DNA from: CmP2 sp052084925
GTDB taxonomy: Bacteria > Actinomycetota > Actinomycetes > Actinomycetales > Micrococcaceae
Length of the DNA stretch: 64,000 nt
Direction: 5' to 3'
Assembly: GCA_052084925.1 (NCBI GenBank)
Contig: JBQDEV010000015.1
Span: 9,261-73,260, forward strand
Under the pieces are notes generated by a model. The model did not search any database, was not told where the DNA came from, and saw only the letters and a program-made list of their open reading frames with translations. Below are positions 27,258 to 36,095 of this stretch, one piece after another. Position numbers and translations under genes: made by a program. Positions within the stretch are counted from its first letter, which is position 1. Every line of letters starts with the position of its first letter.

Positions 27258-28124
27258 CTACTCGGCGGCCACGTCCCCGACGGGCTCAGCAGCGTCGGCG
27301 TTCTGGGATTTCTGGGCCTTCTCGGCTTTTCGCGCAGCCTTCTGCTCGGCCTTCTTCTTTGCCTTCTTGGCAGCCTTCTTCTTCGCAGCCTTCGCAGCCT
27401 TCTTCGCGGCCTTGGCTGCCTCGTCGTCCGGTTCCTCAGCGGCGAGATCAGCGTCGGCGGAGCGAGGGGCGTCGGCAGAGGAGTCCTTCTTCTTGCTCCG
27501 ACCGCCCTTGCCCTGTCCCTTGCCGTCCCGGGACTTGTTCTTCTTGCCCTTGTTCTTGCTCTGATCGCTCTTGCCGCGGCCGGGACCGTCGGCAGACTCT
27601 CCCGACGGCGATTCTTCGGAGTCGGAATCGGAGCCAGCGTCGGAGTCGGCAGTATCGGCGTCGGCGTCATCGGTTTCACCGCGGAACTCGGCCAGTGCCT
27701 TCTCCGGGTCTTGCCCCTCGGCGATCGCACGCAGTCGCACGCGCTCCTCCTCGGAGGCGCGCTCGGACCACGGCACCCACGGGGGCGAGAGCAGCGCGCC
27801 CTCGCCGGGCAGCATGCCCAGCTCGCACACGGTCAGCGTCTTGCTGCGCGGGGCCCGGGCCAGGGTGCAGAACCACTCCCAGCCGCGGTAGCCGCGCACA
27901 TGGGCGACGAAACGGTGGGTGACCACCCGGTCGTCGTCGGCGACGGCACTGACGTGTTCGCCGATCTCGGCCGGATCGATCGTCTCGAGCAGCGCCCCGC
28001 GGGCTGTTTCGACCGCCTCGGCCAGCATCTCGTCGAGTTTGGGACGACGGCGACCGGAGCGGACCGGACCCAGGGTCGGGTTCTCCAGGACGGCGGTGTC
28101 AGTGGTCTCTGCGGGTTCAGGCAT
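27258..28124 (-). CDS. DUF3027 protein with Lys/Ala-rich tail
   Basis: 288 residues. The first 140 residues carry the DUF3027 core ('HRFVAHVRGYRGWEWFCTLARAPRSKTLTVCELGMLPGEGALLSPPWVPWSER', described here in pieces: HRF...GYRGW, ARAPR, LLPG-like MLPGEGAL, WVPW). The rest is low complexity: acidic Asp/Ser repeats, then long Lys/Ala stretches (KKAAKAAKKKAAKKAKKKAE), a histone H1-like composition that could bind nucleic acid. ATG 28124 overlaps the cold-shock gene stop by 8 bp. Function of the family is unknown. Confidence 0.85.
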   Translation of the reverse strand: MPEPAETTDTAVLENPTLGPVRSGRRRPKLDEMLAEAVETARGALLETIDPAEIGEHVSAVADDDRVVTHRFVAHVRGYRGWEWFCTLARAPRSKTLTVCELGMLPGEGALLSPPWVPWSERASEEERVRLRAIAEGQDPEKALAEFRGETDDADADTADSDAGSDSDSEESPSGESADGPGRGKSDQSKNKGKKNKSRDGKGQGKGGRSKKKDSSADAPRSADADLAAEEPDDEAAKAAKKAAKAAKKKAAKKAKKKAEQKAARKAEKAQKSQNADAAEPVGDVAAE

Positions 28125-28500
28125 CGAGATCGTCCGCAACCTTCCTCAGGACTTGAGCGAGTTTCTCGGACTGCGAGCGCGGCGGGTACTTGCCCTTGCG
28201 TAGCGAGGTGGACGCGGAATCCAGCCAGCGGATCAGGTCATCCATCATGGTGGCCATGTCCTGTGGCTGGGGTCGCTGGTTGCGCACCACCGAGGTGCCG
28301 CGATCGATCACCGTGGCGGACAGCGCCTGCAGGCCGCGACGACCTTCGGCGATGCCGAACTCCATGCGGGTGCCGGCACGCAACTCGGTCACCCCGCTGG
28401 GCAGGGCCGAGGAGGGCAGGTGTACTTCCTGACCTTCGTCGCTCTGCAGAAATCCGAAACCCTTCTTCGAATCGTAGAACTTCACTTTGCCGGTGGGCAT
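28117..28500 (-). CDS. Cold-shock domain protein with C-terminal extension
   Basis: 127 residues. Residues 1-65 are a cold-shock OB fold: 'MPTGKVKFYDSKKGFGFLQSDEGQEVHLPSSAL' with the RNP1-like KGFGF. The RNP2 position reads 'EVHLPSS' rather than 'VFVH', a common change in this actinobacterial subgroup. The helical extension (about 85-127, 'MMDDLIRWLDSASTSLRKG') may mediate contacts. Start ATG 28500; an ATG 9 bases upstream is possible. Operon with DUF3027. Confidence 0.88.
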   Translation of the reverse strand: MPTGKVKFYDSKKGFGFLQSDEGQEVHLPSSALPSGVTELRAGTRMEFGIAEGRRGLQALSATVIDRGTSVVRNQRPQPQDMATMMDDLIRWLDSASTSLRKGKYPPRSQSEKLAQVLRKVADDLDA

Positions 28501-28689
28501 CTTCTTCATTTCCTCTGACGTACTTGTGGTGACACGGTCCACCGTCAGCGCGCGCGGGACTGAGCTGCGCCGGTGGCCGGCACCCTGCGTCGCGCCGCAG
28601 TGGCCGCTGGCTGAGGCGGAATCGTCGTCACGCCCCGCAGCGGGAGAGTCTGTAGTTCAGACAAGGATACCCCCTGGCAGGGTTCGGCG

Positions 28690-28702
28690 TAGACTGAACA
28701 GA
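28690..28702 (+). promoter_or_regulatory. -10 box of leaderless transcript
   Basis: TAGACT at 28690-28695, 6 bases before the ATG at 28702. Confidence 0.5.
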
Positions 28703-28989
28703 TGACCACACCGACCACACCACGCCACAGCACCACCCCGGCCATGCCCTCCGCGGCAGCCCCCAGCGCCACCCCGGTGCCGCTGGCACTGCGGGTGCTG
28801 CTCTGGGTCGGCGTCGTGATCACGTTGGCTTCCTTCGCGGCCACCCTGACACTGCTGGTGGTCTACTTCGTGGGTACTGCGCAGCTTCCCGCGCTGTTCT
28901 GGCTGGCGCTGTTCGCCTTCCCCGTCGGTTTCACGCTGATCCTCATCTACCTCGTGGCGGCCGCGCTGCTGCGCCGTCGGCAGGCGTGA
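28702..28989 (+). CDS. Small two-TM membrane protein
   Basis: 95 residues: a Thr/Ala/Pro-rich N-terminus, two long hydrophobic segments (about residues 32-58 and 65-90), and a basic end RRRQA. No family recognised. Leaderless-type start. It is followed after about 55 bp by the helicase pair. Confidence 0.7.
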   Translation: MTTPTTPRHSTTPAMPSAAAPSATPVPLALRVLLWVGVVITLASFAATLTLLVVYFVGTAQLPALFWLALFAFPVGFTLILIYLVAAALLRRRQA

Positions 28990-29044
28990 GACGGATTCCG
29001 ACCCGTTTCCTCGCCACATTGGCCGTCGTGCCACCGGCCTCGTG

Positions 29045-31450
29045 ATGACCACCCTGCTGGAGCATCTGACAGCACTCAGCGACGGCCAGCTGCGCTTGCT
29101 GTTCCGCCATCGCCCCGACCTGGGCATTCCGGGTGTGGCCGATTTCTCGGGGCTGGCCACCCGCGCCTCGACGCAGATCTCCGTGTTGCGGGCCCTGGAG
29201 CGGCTCAACGAACCACAGCTGCAGGTGCTCACGGCCGCCGTGGTGCATTCGGCCGGATCCGCGAGTGTGACCGACCTGAGCGCGCTGCTCGCCCCGGAGC
29301 CCGCGGAGCACCAGGAGCAGGTGGCCGCCACGGTGGCAGAGTTGCTGGAGCGCGCCCTGCTGCTGCCCGCGACGGATCAGGCTGGCTCCGAGCACTGGGC
29401 GGTGCCCGGTCCGGTGCGCCGCGCACTGGGACCGTACCCCGGGGACCTGGGTCGCCCGGCCGCTGCGTTAGGCGTGAATAAGCCGGTGTGCTCCCGTGAG
29501 GAGATCGACCAGCGGATCACCGAGCACCCTGCGGTGGAGCCCGACGACGTCGCCCGACTCCAGCACGCTCTCGAGGTGCTCGCCCACTCCCCCGTGGCGC
29601 GGGTACCGGACCCGGCGGGCCAGGTGCTCACCGTGTTGCTCGACACCGGGATCCTGGTGCCCACCGAAACCCACGGCACCGCCGAACTGCCGCGCGAAAC
29701 GGGGCTGGCGGCCCGAGGCGGCACCCTGCATCGTTCGTTCTCCACGACGCCGCCGTCCACCGGGGTGACTGCGGTGCTGCCGATGCTGATCGCCAACGCC
29801 GCCGCCGCGTCCATCTCCGACCTGCTGCGGGCGATGACCGCTCTGGTACGGGTGGTCGGCGCGGGGCGCGGAGTGCCCACCCTGCGCACCGGCGGGATCG
29901 GGGTGCGGGAGGTCCAGAACGTGGCGCGCCGGCTCGACACCGACGTCGAAGACGCCGCCTGGTTGCTCGAAGCGGCCGCGGCCTCCGACATCATCGCTCT
30001 GAACCCCGACACTTCGCACTGGGAGTCCCGCTACACCACCGCCACCTGGTCCCGGTTGCCGCGGCACCGACAGTGGCAGCTACTGGTCGCCGGCTGGCTG
30101 AGCAGTCAGCGCGCGCCGTGGTCGGCACCGGTGATCGCTCCGGCTCCACAGGGGTCGTCGTCAGCCTCAGCGTCAGCAACGTCAACAGCAACAGCAGCCA
30201 CGCCCGGGCGCGCACTGGCCCCGGATCGCACCCGAGCCGACGCGCCGCGACTGCGCCAGGGGCTGCTCGAGGCCGCCGGGCTCCTCGACGCCCGCCACCC
30301 GAACACCGCGGTGGTCGACGGGTTGGAGGCCTTCCGCCACTGGCAGGCCCCGCGCGCCGCCGCCCGCACCCAGGCCTTCACCGCACCACTGGCCACCGAG
30401 GCCACCCGACTGGGGCTGTTCGGCGCTCAGGCCCTCACTGCGCCCGGCCGGGCGCTGGCCCTCGCCGACACCGCGAGCCCCGCCGTCACCGAGGATGCTT
30501 CCGGGCTGGAGGCGGCCGCCGCCGCGGTGGCCGAGCTGCTGCCGGCCCCGATCCGCACGCTGCGTCTGCAGGCCGATCTCACCGCCGTGGCCCCGGGGTT
30601 CCTCGACCCCGAACTGACAGCCCGGCTGGAGCGCTTCGCCGACGACGAGGGCGATGGCACCGCCGCCGTCTTCCGCTTCTCCGCCAACACGATCCGCCGG
30701 GGACTCGACGCCGGCCTGAGTGCGGATGCCATGCTGGAGCTGCTCACCGACCATTCCGGGGACCCGGTGCCGCAGACTCTGCGCTATCTCATCGACGACA
30801 CCGCCCGGCGCCATTTGGCCCTGGCCGTGCACCGCGGCGGTGCGGTGCTGACGGTGGAGGACCCGGCCACGCTGACCACCCTGCTCGCCCTGCCCGAGCT
30901 GGCGCCCGCCGGACTGCGCCGCCTCAGCGACACGGTGGCGCTCAGTCGACTCGACGACGGCGACCTCCATGACCTGCTCGCCGAGACCGGGCATCGGGCG
31001 GCCCGTCCCACCGCGGCGCCCCAGACCCTGCGCCCGGCGCCGTCCCCGGACCCGAGCGGACCGGTGGCCGCCCCCAGCTTCCCCGCCTCCTCGGCGGTCA
31101 CCATCACCACCCAGCGGCTCACCGACGACGATCTCGACGCCCAGATCCGGCAGCTGCGCACCGCCCCGCACCGGCCCACCCCCTCCGGTTCCGGCCCCGA
31201 GGAACTCATCGCCGGACTCACCGAGGCCGCCCATCAGCGCCGCGAGCTCACCGTGACCACCGCCGACCGCCACGGCGCCCACCTGACCCGCAGGCTGCTG
31301 CCCACCGCGGTCAGTGAGGGGCGGCTGCGCGGTCGGGATCTGCAGCACGACACCGACGTCGTCGTCCCGCTACACCGCGTGGTCTCGGCCGAGCCCACCG
31401 CTGCACCCACCACCGTGTCCCCGTCCGTCCCCGTCGAGGAGAACCCGTGA
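29045..31450 (+). CDS. Helicase-associated (Helicase_C_3/XPB N-terminal-like) protein
   Basis: 801 residues. This large Ala/Leu/Thr-rich protein without Walker motifs regularly precedes the XPB helicase gene in actinobacteria and contains a domain called Helicase_C_3 or helicase-associated (here around residues 460-600, 'LRLQADLTAVAPGFLDPELTARLERFAD'). It ends in a WYL-like strand pattern ('LTVTTADRHGAHLTRRLLPTAVSEGRLRGRDL'). It overlaps the XPB gene by 4 bp (GTGA). Probably a partner in nucleotide-excision repair or transcription-linked repair; activity unknown. A GTG at 29042 is an alternative start. Confidence 0.85.
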   Translation: MTTLLEHLTALSDGQLRLLFRHRPDLGIPGVADFSGLATRASTQISVLRALERLNEPQLQVLTAAVVHSAGSASVTDLSALLAPEPAEHQEQVAATVAELLERALLLPATDQAGSEHWAVPGPVRRALGPYPGDLGRPAAALGVNKPVCSREEIDQRITEHPAVEPDDVARLQHALEVLAHSPVARVPDPAGQVLTVLLDTGILVPTETHGTAELPRETGLAARGGTLHRSFSTTPPSTGVTAVLPMLIANAAAASISDLLRAMTALVRVVGAGRGVPTLRTGGIGVREVQNVARRLDTDVEDAAWLLEAAAASDIIALNPDTSHWESRYTTATWSRLPRHRQWQLLVAGWLSSQRAPWSAPVIAPAPQGSSSASASATSTATAATPGRALAPDRTRADAPRLRQGLLEAAGLLDARHPNTAVVDGLEAFRHWQAPRAAARTQAFTAPLATEATRLGLFGAQALTAPGRALALADTASPAVTEDASGLEAAAAAVAELLPAPIRTLRLQADLTAVAPGFLDPELTARLERFADDEGDGTAAVFRFSANTIRRGLDAGLSADAMLELLTDHSGDPVPQTLRYLIDDTARRHLALAVHRGGAVLTVEDPATLTTLLALPELAPAGLRRLSDTVALSRLDDGDLHDLLAETGHRAARPTAAPQTLRPAPSPDPSGPVAAPSFPASSAVTITTQRLTDDDLDAQIRQLRTAPHRPTPSGSGPEELIAGLTEAAHQRRELTVTTADRHGAHLTRRLLPTAVSEGRLRGRDLQHDTDVVVPLHRVVSAEPTAAPTTVSPSVPVEENP

Positions 31451-33135
31451 ACGAGTCCACCGGCGCCCTGATCGTCCAGTCCGACAAGACCGTGCTGCTG
31501 GAGGTCGACCACCCGGTTGCCAGCGAGGCACGGGGCGAACTCGCCAGCTTCGCCGAGCTCGAGCGCGCCCCCGAGCATGTGCACACCTACCGGATCACCG
31601 ATCTGGGGCTGTGGAATGCCCGCGCCGCCGGGGTCGACGCCGAGCAGGTGCTGGACGTGCTGTTGCGCCACTCCCGCTATCCCGTCCCGCATTCACTGCT
31701 GATGGACATTGCCGACGTCATGTCCCGCTACGGGCGGCTGCGGCTGGAGCGCGACGAGCAGCATGGGCTGGTCATGCGCACCACCGACTATCCGGTGCTC
31801 GAAGAAGTGCTGCACGCCAAGAAGACGGCTGATCTGTTCGGACCGCGCATCGACGCGCACACCGTGGTCGTCCACTCCGCCGCCCGCGGCCAACTCAAGC
31901 AGGCGCTCATCAAGATCGGCTGGCCCGCCGAGGATCTCGCCGGCTACGTGGACGGCACCCCGCACCCCATCGGGCTCACCGCCAGTACCCCGGACACCGA
32001 AAGCACCTCAGGCAGTTCAGAATCCGGCTGGCAGCTACGCCCCTACCAGCAACTCGCCGTCGAGAACTTCTGGGCGGGCGGCTCCGGCGTCGTCGTGCTG
32101 CCCTGCGGCGCAGGCAAGACCCTGGTCGGTGCCGCCACCATGGCCACCTCCTCGACCACCACGCTGATCCTGGTCACCAACACCGTCTCCGCCCGTCAGT
32201 GGAAAGCGGAACTATTAGCCCGCACCACGCTCACCGAATCCGAGATCGGTGAATACTCGGGCTCCGTCAAAGAGGTCCGCCCCGTCACCATCGCCACCTA
32301 CCAGGTGCTCACCACCAAGCGCGGCGGTATGTATCCGCACCTGGAGCTCGTCGACGGCAACGACTGGGGGCTGATCATCTACGACGAGGTGCACCTGCTG
32401 CCCGCCCCGATCTTCCGGATGACCGCGGACCTCCAAGCCCGACGACGCCTCGGCCTGACTGCAACGCTCGTCCGCGAGGACGGCCGTGAGGCCGAGGTGT
32501 TCTCGCTGATCGGCCCCAAGCGCTACGACGCCCCGTGGAAGGACATCGAGGCGCAAGGCTATATCGCCCCGGCCGTGTGCACCGAGGTGCGGGTGGACCT
32601 GCCGAATGATGAGCGGGTCACCTACGCGATGGCCGAAGACGCCGACAAATACCGGCTCGGCGCCACCTCCGAGGTGAAACTGCCCCTGGTGCGTGCCCTG
32701 GCCGAACGTCACTCCGGCGAACAGCTGCTCGTCATCGGGCAGTATCTGGACCAGCTGCGCGAGATCGCCGAGCTGCTCGATGCCCCGCTCATCACCGGGG
32801 ACACCTCGGTGAAGGTCCGCCAGCAGCACTTCGACGCGTTCCGCGACGGTGACGAGCAGGTGCTGGTGGTCTCCAAGGTGGCGAACTTCTCCCTGGACCT
32901 GCCCGAGGCCACCGTCGCCATCCAGGTCTCCGGCGCCTACGGCTCCCGCCAAGAAGAAGCGCAGCGGCTAGGTCGGCTGCTGCGTCCGAAACAGGACGGT
33001 CGCTCCGCGCACTTCTACACCGTCGTCACCCGCGACACCCTCGACCAGGAGTACGCCGCCAAGCGCCAGCGGTTCCTCGCCGAGCAGGGGTACGCCTACT
33101 CGATCGTCGACGCCGACGACGTCACCAGCGCCTGA
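31447..33135 (+). CDS. DNA repair helicase XPB
   Basis: 562 residues, SF2 helicase like archaeal/mycobacterial XPB. N-terminal domain to about residue 190; then 'LRPYQQLAVENFW' (Q-like motif), 'LPCGAGKTLVGAATM' (Walker A), 'IIYDEVHLLP' (DEVH box), 'LGLTATLVREDGRE', and in lobe two 'LLVIGQYLDQL', 'ATVAIQVSGAYGSRQEEAQRLGRLLRPK' (motifs V/VI). It unwinds 3'-5' and is thought to act in DNA repair. Operon with the helicase-associated gene. Confidence 0.95.
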   Translation: MNESTGALIVQSDKTVLLEVDHPVASEARGELASFAELERAPEHVHTYRITDLGLWNARAAGVDAEQVLDVLLRHSRYPVPHSLLMDIADVMSRYGRLRLERDEQHGLVMRTTDYPVLEEVLHAKKTADLFGPRIDAHTVVVHSAARGQLKQALIKIGWPAEDLAGYVDGTPHPIGLTASTPDTESTSGSSESGWQLRPYQQLAVENFWAGGSGVVVLPCGAGKTLVGAATMATSSTTTLILVTNTVSARQWKAELLARTTLTESEIGEYSGSVKEVRPVTIATYQVLTTKRGGMYPHLELVDGNDWGLIIYDEVHLLPAPIFRMTADLQARRRLGLTATLVREDGREAEVFSLIGPKRYDAPWKDIEAQGYIAPAVCTEVRVDLPNDERVTYAMAEDADKYRLGATSEVKLPLVRALAERHSGEQLLVIGQYLDQLREIAELLDAPLITGDTSVKVRQQHFDAFRDGDEQVLVVSKVANFSLDLPEATVAIQVSGAYGSRQEEAQRLGRLLRPKQDGRSAHFYTVVTRDTLDQEYAAKRQRFLAEQGYAYSIVDADDVTSA

Positions 33136-33212
33136 TCGCGTTCAGCTGAAGTCACAGCTTCGACCAGCTGACATCTAGCCAATGCACAGCTTTCACCGTC
33201 ACACTTAACGAC

Positions 33213-33920
33213 ATGAACACAGACAATCCCGAAGCCAAGCTGCTCGTCGTCGATGACGAACCCAATATCCGCGAGCTGCTCTCCACATCCCTGCGCTTCG
33301 CCGGGTTCGAGGTGGTCGCCGCCGCCAACGGTCGCGAGGCACTTGCCGCGGCCGAGCAGGAGCAGCCCGATCTGGCCGTGCTCGACGTGATGCTGCCCGA
33401 CATGGACGGTTTCACCGTCACCCGCAAGCTGCGCGCCGCCGGCAAGCACTTCCCAGTGCTCTTCCTCACCGCCCGCGATGACACCGAAGACAAGGTCACC
33501 GGACTGACCGTGGGCGGCGACGACTACGTCACCAAGCCCTTCTCCCTCGACGAGGTCGTGGCCCGCATCCGCGCGGTGCTGCGCCGCACCGCCTCGCTGG
33601 AAGACGACGAGGCCATCCTGCGCGTGGACGATCTGGAGCTCGACGACGACGCCCACGAGGTGCGCCGGGCCGGGGAGATCATCGATCTCTCCCCCACCGA
33701 GTTCAAGCTGTTGCGCTACCTGATGATGAACCCGAACCGGGTGCTCTCGAAGTCGCAGATTCTCGACCATGTCTGGGAGTACGACTTCAACGGGGATGCC
33801 TCGATCGTGGAGTCCTACATCTCCTACCTGCGGCGCAAGATCGACCGTAAGGACCTGCCGAACATGATCCAGACCAAGCGCGGCGTGGGCTATCTGCTGC
33901 GGTCGGCGGACAAACGCTAG
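33213..33920 (+). CDS. PhoP-like OmpR-family response regulator
   Basis: 235 residues. Receiver domain with the acidic pair in 'LVVDDEPNI', phospho-acceptor Asp58 in 'AVLDVMLPDMDG' and Lys in 'DYVTKPFS' (about 110). C-terminal winged helix 'IDLSPTEFKLLRYLMMNPNRVLSKSQILDHVWEYDFNG' through 'LRRKIDRK...TKRGVGYLLR'. The sequence pattern is closest to actinobacterial PhoP. Followed after 2 bp by its histidine kinase, so the two form a two-component operon. The signal is unknown; phosphate, pH or envelope stress are options. Confidence 0.93.
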   Translation: MNTDNPEAKLLVVDDEPNIRELLSTSLRFAGFEVVAAANGREALAAAEQEQPDLAVLDVMLPDMDGFTVTRKLRAAGKHFPVLFLTARDDTEDKVTGLTVGGDDYVTKPFSLDEVVARIRAVLRRTASLEDDEAILRVDDLELDDDAHEVRRAGEIIDLSPTEFKLLRYLMMNPNRVLSKSQILDHVWEYDFNGDASIVESYISYLRRKIDRKDLPNMIQTKRGVGYLLRSADKR

Positions 33921-33922
33921 TC

Positions 33923-35602
33923 TTGGCGTCCTCCACCAAGCAGATTCCGGCGCGCCCGAGCCGTCCACCTCGGGTGCGCCGTGGTTTTGCGCCCCTGCGC
34001 TGGGTCACCACCACCTGGCGTGCGGCCTCGCTGCGCACCCAGCTGGTGGTCATCACCTCCGTGCTGATGATGGCCACGGTGTTTATCACGGCCCTGCTCA
34101 CCAGCTCCCTGTACCGACAGGAGCTGATGCGCCAGATCGACGAGGACATCCACGCCAACGCCGGAGCCGTCTCCACCTTCCTGATCACCCTGGGCAGCTC
34201 CAGCCAGCTCGACAGCGAGTCCGTGCAGCAGTCCATCGTCCGGTTCTACGCTGAGGCCTGGGACAACGAGGGCAACGTCACCGTCGCCATCCGCACCCGG
34301 GCCGACTCCCCGGAGATCCCGCCGCTCACCGAAGAACAAGTCAATGCTCACGGCACCGAGGCCTACAACGTGCCCGGCACCACCGACGACTCCCGCGGCT
34401 GGCGCGTGCAGCTCTACCGTCTGGAATCCGGGGCCGGTTCCATCGCCATCGCCCTGCCGCTGGACACCGTCTATGAGTCCGCCGACCGGGTGACGACCCT
34501 GGTGGTGACCATCGGCCTGCTCGCCACCCTGGGCGCCTCCCTGATCGCCTACACGGTGGTGACCCGCGCCTTCGGCCCCTTTAACCGGGTGGAGCGCACC
34601 GCGGCAGCCATTGCGGCCGGGGACCTCTCCCAGCGCATCACCAACGGCCCACCCGACACCGAGGTCGGGCGCCTCTCCCGCTCCTTGAACGCCATGCTCG
34701 CCCGCATCGAGACGGCCTTCCGCGCCAAGGAGGTCTCCGAGGACAAGATGCGCCGGTTCATCCAGGATGCCTCCCACGAGCTGCGCACCCCGCTGGTCAC
34801 CATCCGCGGCTACTCCGAGCTGTACCGGCACGGCGGCATCGTCAAACCCGACGACGTCGCCACCGCGATGAGCCGCATCGAGTCCGAATCCACCCGGATG
34901 ACCCAGCTGGTGGAGGACCTGCTGACCCTGGCCCGCCTCGACGAGCAGCGCCCGCTGAACCGCGACCCGCTGGACCTGCTGATGCTGGCCACCGACGCCG
35001 TTGTCGACACCCGGGTCAACGCCCCGGAGCGGACGATCTCCCTGGTGGGCATCGACTCCGACCTCCCCGCCTCCGCTCCCACCAGCGGCGATGAGCACAA
35101 GCTGCGCCAGGTGATCGTCAACCTGGTCACCAACGCCCTGCGCTACACCCCGGAAGGCACCCCGTTGGAGATCGCGGTCGGCACCGTGGACGTGCTCTCG
35201 GGACTCGACGGCGACGGCTCCGCCGGCGCGCTGAGCGCGGATCGCGGGGTGGCCCGGGACGCGGTCATCGAGATCCGAGATCATGGCCCCGGCATCTCGG
35301 AGGAGGACGCCAACCGGATCTTCGAACGGTTCTATCGCGCCGACACCTCCCGGCACCGCGAGACCGGCGGCACCGGGCTCGGCCTGGCGATTGTCGCTGC
35401 CATCATCGCCCAGCACGACGGTTCCGTCCGGCTCAGCGAGACCTCCGGAGGCGGTGCCACCATGTCGGTGCGTTTGCCCTGGCACCCCATAGACGATGCC
35501 GACGATTCCGACGACCTTGACGACACAGACGATCCGGATGACGCAGACGATCCGGATGAAGCTGGCCAGACTCCCCGGAACGGCTCTTCCACAGGGTCCT
35601 GA
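33923..35602 (+). CDS. Sensor histidine kinase, partner of the PhoP-like regulator
   Basis: 559 residues. TM1 (about 37-60), extracellular sensor of about 130 residues, TM2 (about 190-215), HAMP, HisKA with 'DASHELRTPLVTIRGYSEL' (phospho-His285), then HATPase boxes 'LRQVIVNLVTNALRYTP' (N), 'IRDHGPGISEE' (G1), 'RHRETGGTGLGLAIV' (G2). A TTG start is the only one that keeps the basic N-terminus; no ribosome-binding site is obvious, but the 2-bp gap to the regulator gene suggests coupling. The last 30 residues are an Asp-rich repeat. Confidence 0.92.
   Translation: MASSTKQIPARPSRPPRVRRGFAPLRWVTTTWRAASLRTQLVVITSVLMMATVFITALLTSSLYRQELMRQIDEDIHANAGAVSTFLITLGSSSQLDSESVQQSIVRFYAEAWDNEGNVTVAIRTRADSPEIPPLTEEQVNAHGTEAYNVPGTTDDSRGWRVQLYRLESGAGSIAIALPLDTVYESADRVTTLVVTIGLLATLGASLIAYTVVTRAFGPFNRVERTAAAIAAGDLSQRITNGPPDTEVGRLSRSLNAMLARIETAFRAKEVSEDKMRRFIQDASHELRTPLVTIRGYSELYRHGGIVKPDDVATAMSRIESESTRMTQLVEDLLTLARLDEQRPLNRDPLDLLMLATDAVVDTRVNAPERTISLVGIDSDLPASAPTSGDEHKLRQVIVNLVTNALRYTPEGTPLEIAVGTVDVLSGLDGDGSAGALSADRGVARDAVIEIRDHGPGISEEDANRIFERFYRADTSRHRETGGTGLGLAIVAAIIAQHDGSVRLSETSGGGATMSVRLPWHPIDDADDSDDLDDTDDPDDADDPDEAGQTPRNGSSTGS
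35495..35565 (+). repeat. Asp-rich tandem repeat in the kinase tail
   Basis: Imperfect repeats of GAC-GAT-CCG-GAT-GA units encode DADDSDDLDDTDDPDDADDPD. The last two units are nearly identical, so length may vary by slippage. Confidence 0.6.
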
Positions 35603-35716
35603 ACCGGGGGGCTTCTCCCCCGCTCGTCCCCTGCCTCCCCGACGGTGCGCCCGCCGCCTCTAGCGTGGTGGTGAGAACGGACAGCCCGTTCCGCGACGAC
35701 GTTTCAGGAGAGACTC

Positions 35717-36007
35717 ATGGCACTGGTTCAGATCGACACCGACGACCTTCTCGCAAAATCCTCCGCCGTGGAGGGTTCCATCGGCCGCCTGCAGACCGAG
35801 GTGAACACGATGGAAGCGCACCTGCGTCAGCTGCAGGACACCTGGCGGGGCCAGGCCTCGAACAATTTCCAGTCGGTGCTCACCCAGTGGCGGGCCACCC
35901 AGGCACGAGTCGAGGAATCCCTGACCCAGATCCGGCAGGCGATGGGCCATGCCGCGGACCAATACCTGCAGACGGAGACCGCGAACGCCTCCATGTTCCG
36001 CGGATAG
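35717..36007 (+). CDS. WXG100-family protein (EsxA-like)
   Basis: 96 residues, the standard size. Two amphipathic helices joined by the turn 'DTWRGQAS' (WxG at about residues 42-44). These small helical hairpins are exported by type VII (ESX/Yuk) systems as dimers; the usual C-terminal YxxxD/E signal is not obvious ('DQYLQTETANA' has Y-x-x-x-E). No ESX genes lie nearby, so partner and secretion route are unknown. Good AGGAGA ribosome-binding site. Confidence 0.88.
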   Translation: MALVQIDTDDLLAKSSAVEGSIGRLQTEVNTMEAHLRQLQDTWRGQASNNFQSVLTQWRATQARVEESLTQIRQAMGHAADQYLQTETANASMFRG

Positions 36008-36082
36008 CGTCATCGGGGCGCCACCGACGCCCTGATTGCCCCGCGCTGGGGCGAACGCCATGGTTCCGGCCTGCAACCTCGG

Positions 36083-36095
36083 TAGGCTGGGACCA
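36083..36095 (+). promoter_or_regulatory. -10 box of leaderless transcript
   Basis: TAGGCT at 36083-36088, 6 bases before the ATG at 36095. Confidence 0.5.

Noticed and set aside
30182..31348. 388-codon minus-strand frame
   Set aside because: Antisense to the helicase-associated gene; Gly/Gln-rich shadow.
33917..35485. 522-codon minus-strand frame
   Set aside because: Antisense to the histidine kinase; low-complexity Gly/Val/Asp product with no domain.
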